Assembly: GCA_009700365.1 (NCBI GenBank)
Contig: WLME01000057.1
Location: 1 to 7,360 of the forward strand
Direction: 5' to 3'
DNA length: 7,360 bases
Source of the DNA: Actinomycetota bacterium
GTDB lineage: Bacteria > Actinomycetota > Actinomycetes > Nanopelagicales > Nanopelagicaceae
Position numbers and translations under genes: made by a program. This document shows positions 6,372 through 7,360 of this stretch, one piece after another; positions within the stretch are counted from its first letter, which is position 1, and each line of letters begins with the position of its first letter. Under the pieces are notes generated by a model. That model was not told the origin of the DNA. It searched no databases and was given only the letters and a program-made list of their open reading frames with translations.

Positions 6372-6722
6372 ATGTCACTATCAGATCGCGAACGTCGCCT
6401 TCTAGCCGAGATGGAAGCTGCTCTGGCAACTGATGACCCAAACCTTGAGTCGCGACTAGCCGGAGCCACAATGGCGCCCCCTCGTCCTCGCTTACTCCTT
6501 GGGGCGAGCCTGACTCTGCTCGGTATTGCAATTATTTTCGGCGGGCTGGTTTCAAAGACCACACCTCTTGGGGTACTTGGATTTATCGTCGCCCTTTCAG
6601 GGGTCCTCGCTCTTATACGTTCTGTAGGAGCCCAAACGTCACGCACTTCTCGACCAAAGGGAGCCCGCAAATCCTTCGGGGCTCGACTTGAGGAGCGTTG
6701 GGATCGCCGTAATTTCCAGTAA
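6372..6722 (+). CDS. DUF3040-family small membrane protein
   Basis: This 116-residue protein begins MSLSDRERRLLAEMEAALATDDP, the hallmark N-terminal amphipathic helix of DUF3040 (LS-x-x-E-x-x-x-L-x-x-x-E-x-x-L, then DDP). Two membrane helices follow at about 40-60 and 66-84, then a basic cytoplasmic tail rich in Arg and Ser (85-116). DUF3040 is an actinobacterial family without a known function, and a member commonly lies just upstream of mraZ at the head of the dcw cluster, as it does here. A role in envelope or division biology is therefore suspected but not shown. The gene starts 32 bases after the dinB stop with no terminator between them, so it may receive SOS read-through as well as its own, possibly leaderless, transcription. 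It is followed by a strong terminator. Confidence 0.85.
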   Translation: MSLSDRERRLLAEMEAALATDDPNLESRLAGATMAPPRPRLLLGASLTLLGIAIIFGGLVSKTTPLGVLGFIVALSGVLALIRSVGAQTSRTSRPKGARKSFGARLEERWDRRNFQ

Positions 6723-6744
6723 TTAGCCTCCACCTTTAGATCAG

Positions 6745-6771
6745 CCCTGACCCAATGGTCGGGGTTTTTTT
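6745..6771 (+). terminator. Intrinsic terminator after the DUF3040 gene
   Basis: CCCTGACC (6745-6752) pairs with GGTCGGGG (6757-6764) to give an 8-bp stem with one T-G wobble and a CAAT loop. Seven T residues follow at once (6765-6771). This is the strongest rho-independent terminator in the window. It closes the transcript coming from DUF3040 and, by read-through, from the SOS operon, and so isolates the mraZ promoter. Confidence 0.92.
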
Positions 6772-6784
6772 ATGCCCATGAGCG

Positions 6785-6860
6785 TGGGGAGGAGTGGGGC
6801 GGGATAGGGAAAATAATGGGCCAGAGTGGTGTAAAAAGGGGGAAAGTGGTGTAAAGTGGG
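6785..6860 (+). promoter_or_regulatory. Array of 10-bp-spaced G-rich boxes, candidate MraZ operator
   Basis: T(G/A)GG-type cores start at 6785 (TGGGG), 6795 (TGGGG), 6805 (TAGGG), then after a 12-bp step at 6817 (TGGGC), 6827 (TGGTG), 6837 (AGGGG), 6847 (TGGTG) and 6857 (TGGGG). All other steps are exactly 10 bp. GTGGTGTAAA occurs exactly at 6826-6835 and 6846-6855. MraZ autoregulates by binding directly repeated TGGGN-like (E. coli) or AAAGTG-like (Mollicutes) boxes at about one helical turn, and AAAGTGG occurs here at 6843 and 6853. The array ends 54 bases before the mraZ start. Confidence 0.75.
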
Positions 6861-6883
6861 GAATTGAGCGGGAAATTCACGCT

Positions 6884-6889
6884 TATAAC
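6884..6889 (+). promoter_or_regulatory. Candidate mraZ -10 element
   Basis: TATAAC lies 25 bases before the mraZ start, just past the box array, and would give a leader of about 20 bases. The matching -35 is poor (GAATTG at 6861-6866 with 17-bp spacing). An alternative is TAAAGT at 6852-6857, inside the last boxes, which fits TANNNT. In either case the boxes overlap or adjoin the promoter, as expected for autorepression. Confidence 0.3.
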
Positions 6890-6900
6890 GCTCCTTGGGG

Positions 6901-6907
6901 AAGGTGG
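6901..6907 (+). promoter_or_regulatory. Ribosome binding site fixing the mraZ start
   Basis: AAGGTGG differs by one base from the AAGGAGG consensus and ends seven bases before the ATG at 6915. Together with the conserved MFLGTH N-terminus it selects this ATG over a possible TTG start further upstream at 6864. Confidence 0.7.
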
Positions 6908-6914
6908 TGGATCA

Positions 6915-7346
6915 ATGTTTCTCGGCACTCACGAACCACGCCTTGATGAAAAAGGTCGCCTCATCCTTCCTGCGAAATTCCGCGAAGAGCTATCTGCAGG
7001 CCTTGTCATTACAAAGGGACAAGAGCGCTGCCTCTATGTCTTCCCATCCTCAGAATTCACAACGATTACAGAGACGCTTCGACAAGCACCAGTTACAGCA
7101 AAGAGCGCTCGCGATTACCAGCGCGTGATGTTTGCAGGCGCCCACGATGAAATTCCTGACCGTCAAGGTCGCGTCACCATCCCACAAGGGCTACGCACAT
7201 ATGCAGGGCTTGAAAAAGAGTGCGTCGTGATCGGTGCAAATACTCGCGTTGAAATTTGGGATAGCACTGCGTGGAATGAATATCTCGCAGATCGAGAAAA
7301 GAGTTTTGCTGATGTTTCTGAAGAAGTTTTTCCGGGACTTTTTTAA
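6915..7346 (+). CDS. mraZ: Transcriptional regulator MraZ
   Basis: This 143-residue protein has the exact usual length of MraZ. It contains two tandem SpoVT/AbrB-like DNA-binding modules, each with the family signature: DEKGRLILPAKFRE at 11-24 and DRQGRVTIPQGLR at 82-94. The N-terminus MFLGTHEPRLD and the C-terminal EEVFPGLF are characteristic. MraZ proteins form ring-shaped oligomers that bind repeated G-rich boxes in front of their own gene and regulate the division and cell-wall (dcw) cluster, of which mraZ is the first gene. rsmH would be expected immediately to the right, beyond the window. The upstream array of boxes is the presumed binding site. Upstream in-frame extension to 6864 was rejected because it would put 17 unconserved residues before MFLGTH. 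The gene is set off from the preceding operon by a terminator. Confidence 0.96.
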   Translation: MFLGTHEPRLDEKGRLILPAKFREELSAGLVITKGQERCLYVFPSSEFTTITETLRQAPVTAKSARDYQRVMFAGAHDEIPDRQGRVTIPQGLRTYAGLEKECVVIGANTRVEIWDSTAWNEYLADREKSFADVSEEVFPGLF

Positions 7347-7359
7347 AACATCAGCAAAA
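7304..7359. repeat. Perfect 14-bp inverted repeat across the mraZ stop codon
   Basis: TTTTGCTGATGTTT at 7304-7317 and AAACATCAGCAAAA at 7346-7359 are exact reverse complements separated by 28 bases. The left arm encodes part of the mraZ C-terminus and the right arm starts at the last base of the stop codon. It could form an mRNA hairpin enclosing the stop codon. It could also be an amplification or assembly artefact if a contig ends here. No T-run follows within the window. Confidence 0.7.
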
Positions 7360-7360
7360 A

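Noticed and set aside
6864..6914. Upstream TTG start for mraZ
   Set aside because: It adds 17 unconserved residues before MFLGTH and ignores the AAGGTGG site at 6901-6907. The shorter product has the normal 143-residue length.
1..7360. Search for tRNA, rRNA, CRISPR repeats, insertion sequences and attachment sites
   Set aside because: No cloverleaf, regularly spaced identical repeats, transposase-like protein or terminal repeat pair was found. The only regular repeats are the mraZ boxes.

Overview
The window looks like the chromosome of a moderate-GC actinobacterium, most plausibly a streamlined freshwater type such as the acI/Nanopelagicales group. The lineage is an inference. It rests on actinobacterial-type families (DUF3040, DUF6504, the DnaE2 subtype), on DUF3040 lying directly before mraZ at the head of the division/cell-wall (dcw) cluster, on a TCGAAC-N4-GTTCGA LexA box, and on compact, overlapping genes.

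Left part (1-1460). A short C-terminal gene tail enters from the left edge. Two independent minus-strand membrane-protein genes follow: a TauE/SafE-type permease (156-899) and a DoxX-family protein (972-1394, TTG start). A hairpin terminator separates them. The doxX promoter region carries a near-perfect palindrome.

Centre (1480-6339). This is a damage-inducible translesion-synthesis operon on the plus strand. It starts from a promoter matching the mycobacterial RecA-independent (PafBC/RecA-NDp) pattern, with a perfect LexA operator overlapping the predicted transcription start. Three genes overlap by 1 and 4 bp: a 97-aa DUF6504 protein, a 1078-aa DnaE2-type error-prone C-family polymerase and a 401-aa catalytically intact DinB/Pol IV. 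The layout resembles the ImuA-ImuB-DnaE2 mutasome, but with an active Y-family polymerase and a small DUF6504 protein and without ImuA or a catalytically dead ImuB.

Right part (6340-7360). A small two-helix DUF3040 membrane protein, possibly translated from a leaderless mRNA, ends at a strong intrinsic terminator. The intergenic region beyond it holds an array of G-rich boxes at 10-bp spacing, the expected MraZ operator, followed by mraZ. The terminator should shield mraZ and the downstream dcw genes from SOS read-through. The window ends in a perfect 14-bp inverted repeat spanning the mraZ stop codon.

No tRNA, rRNA, CRISPR array, insertion sequence or attachment site was seen. No gene-free stretch exceeds 300 bases.
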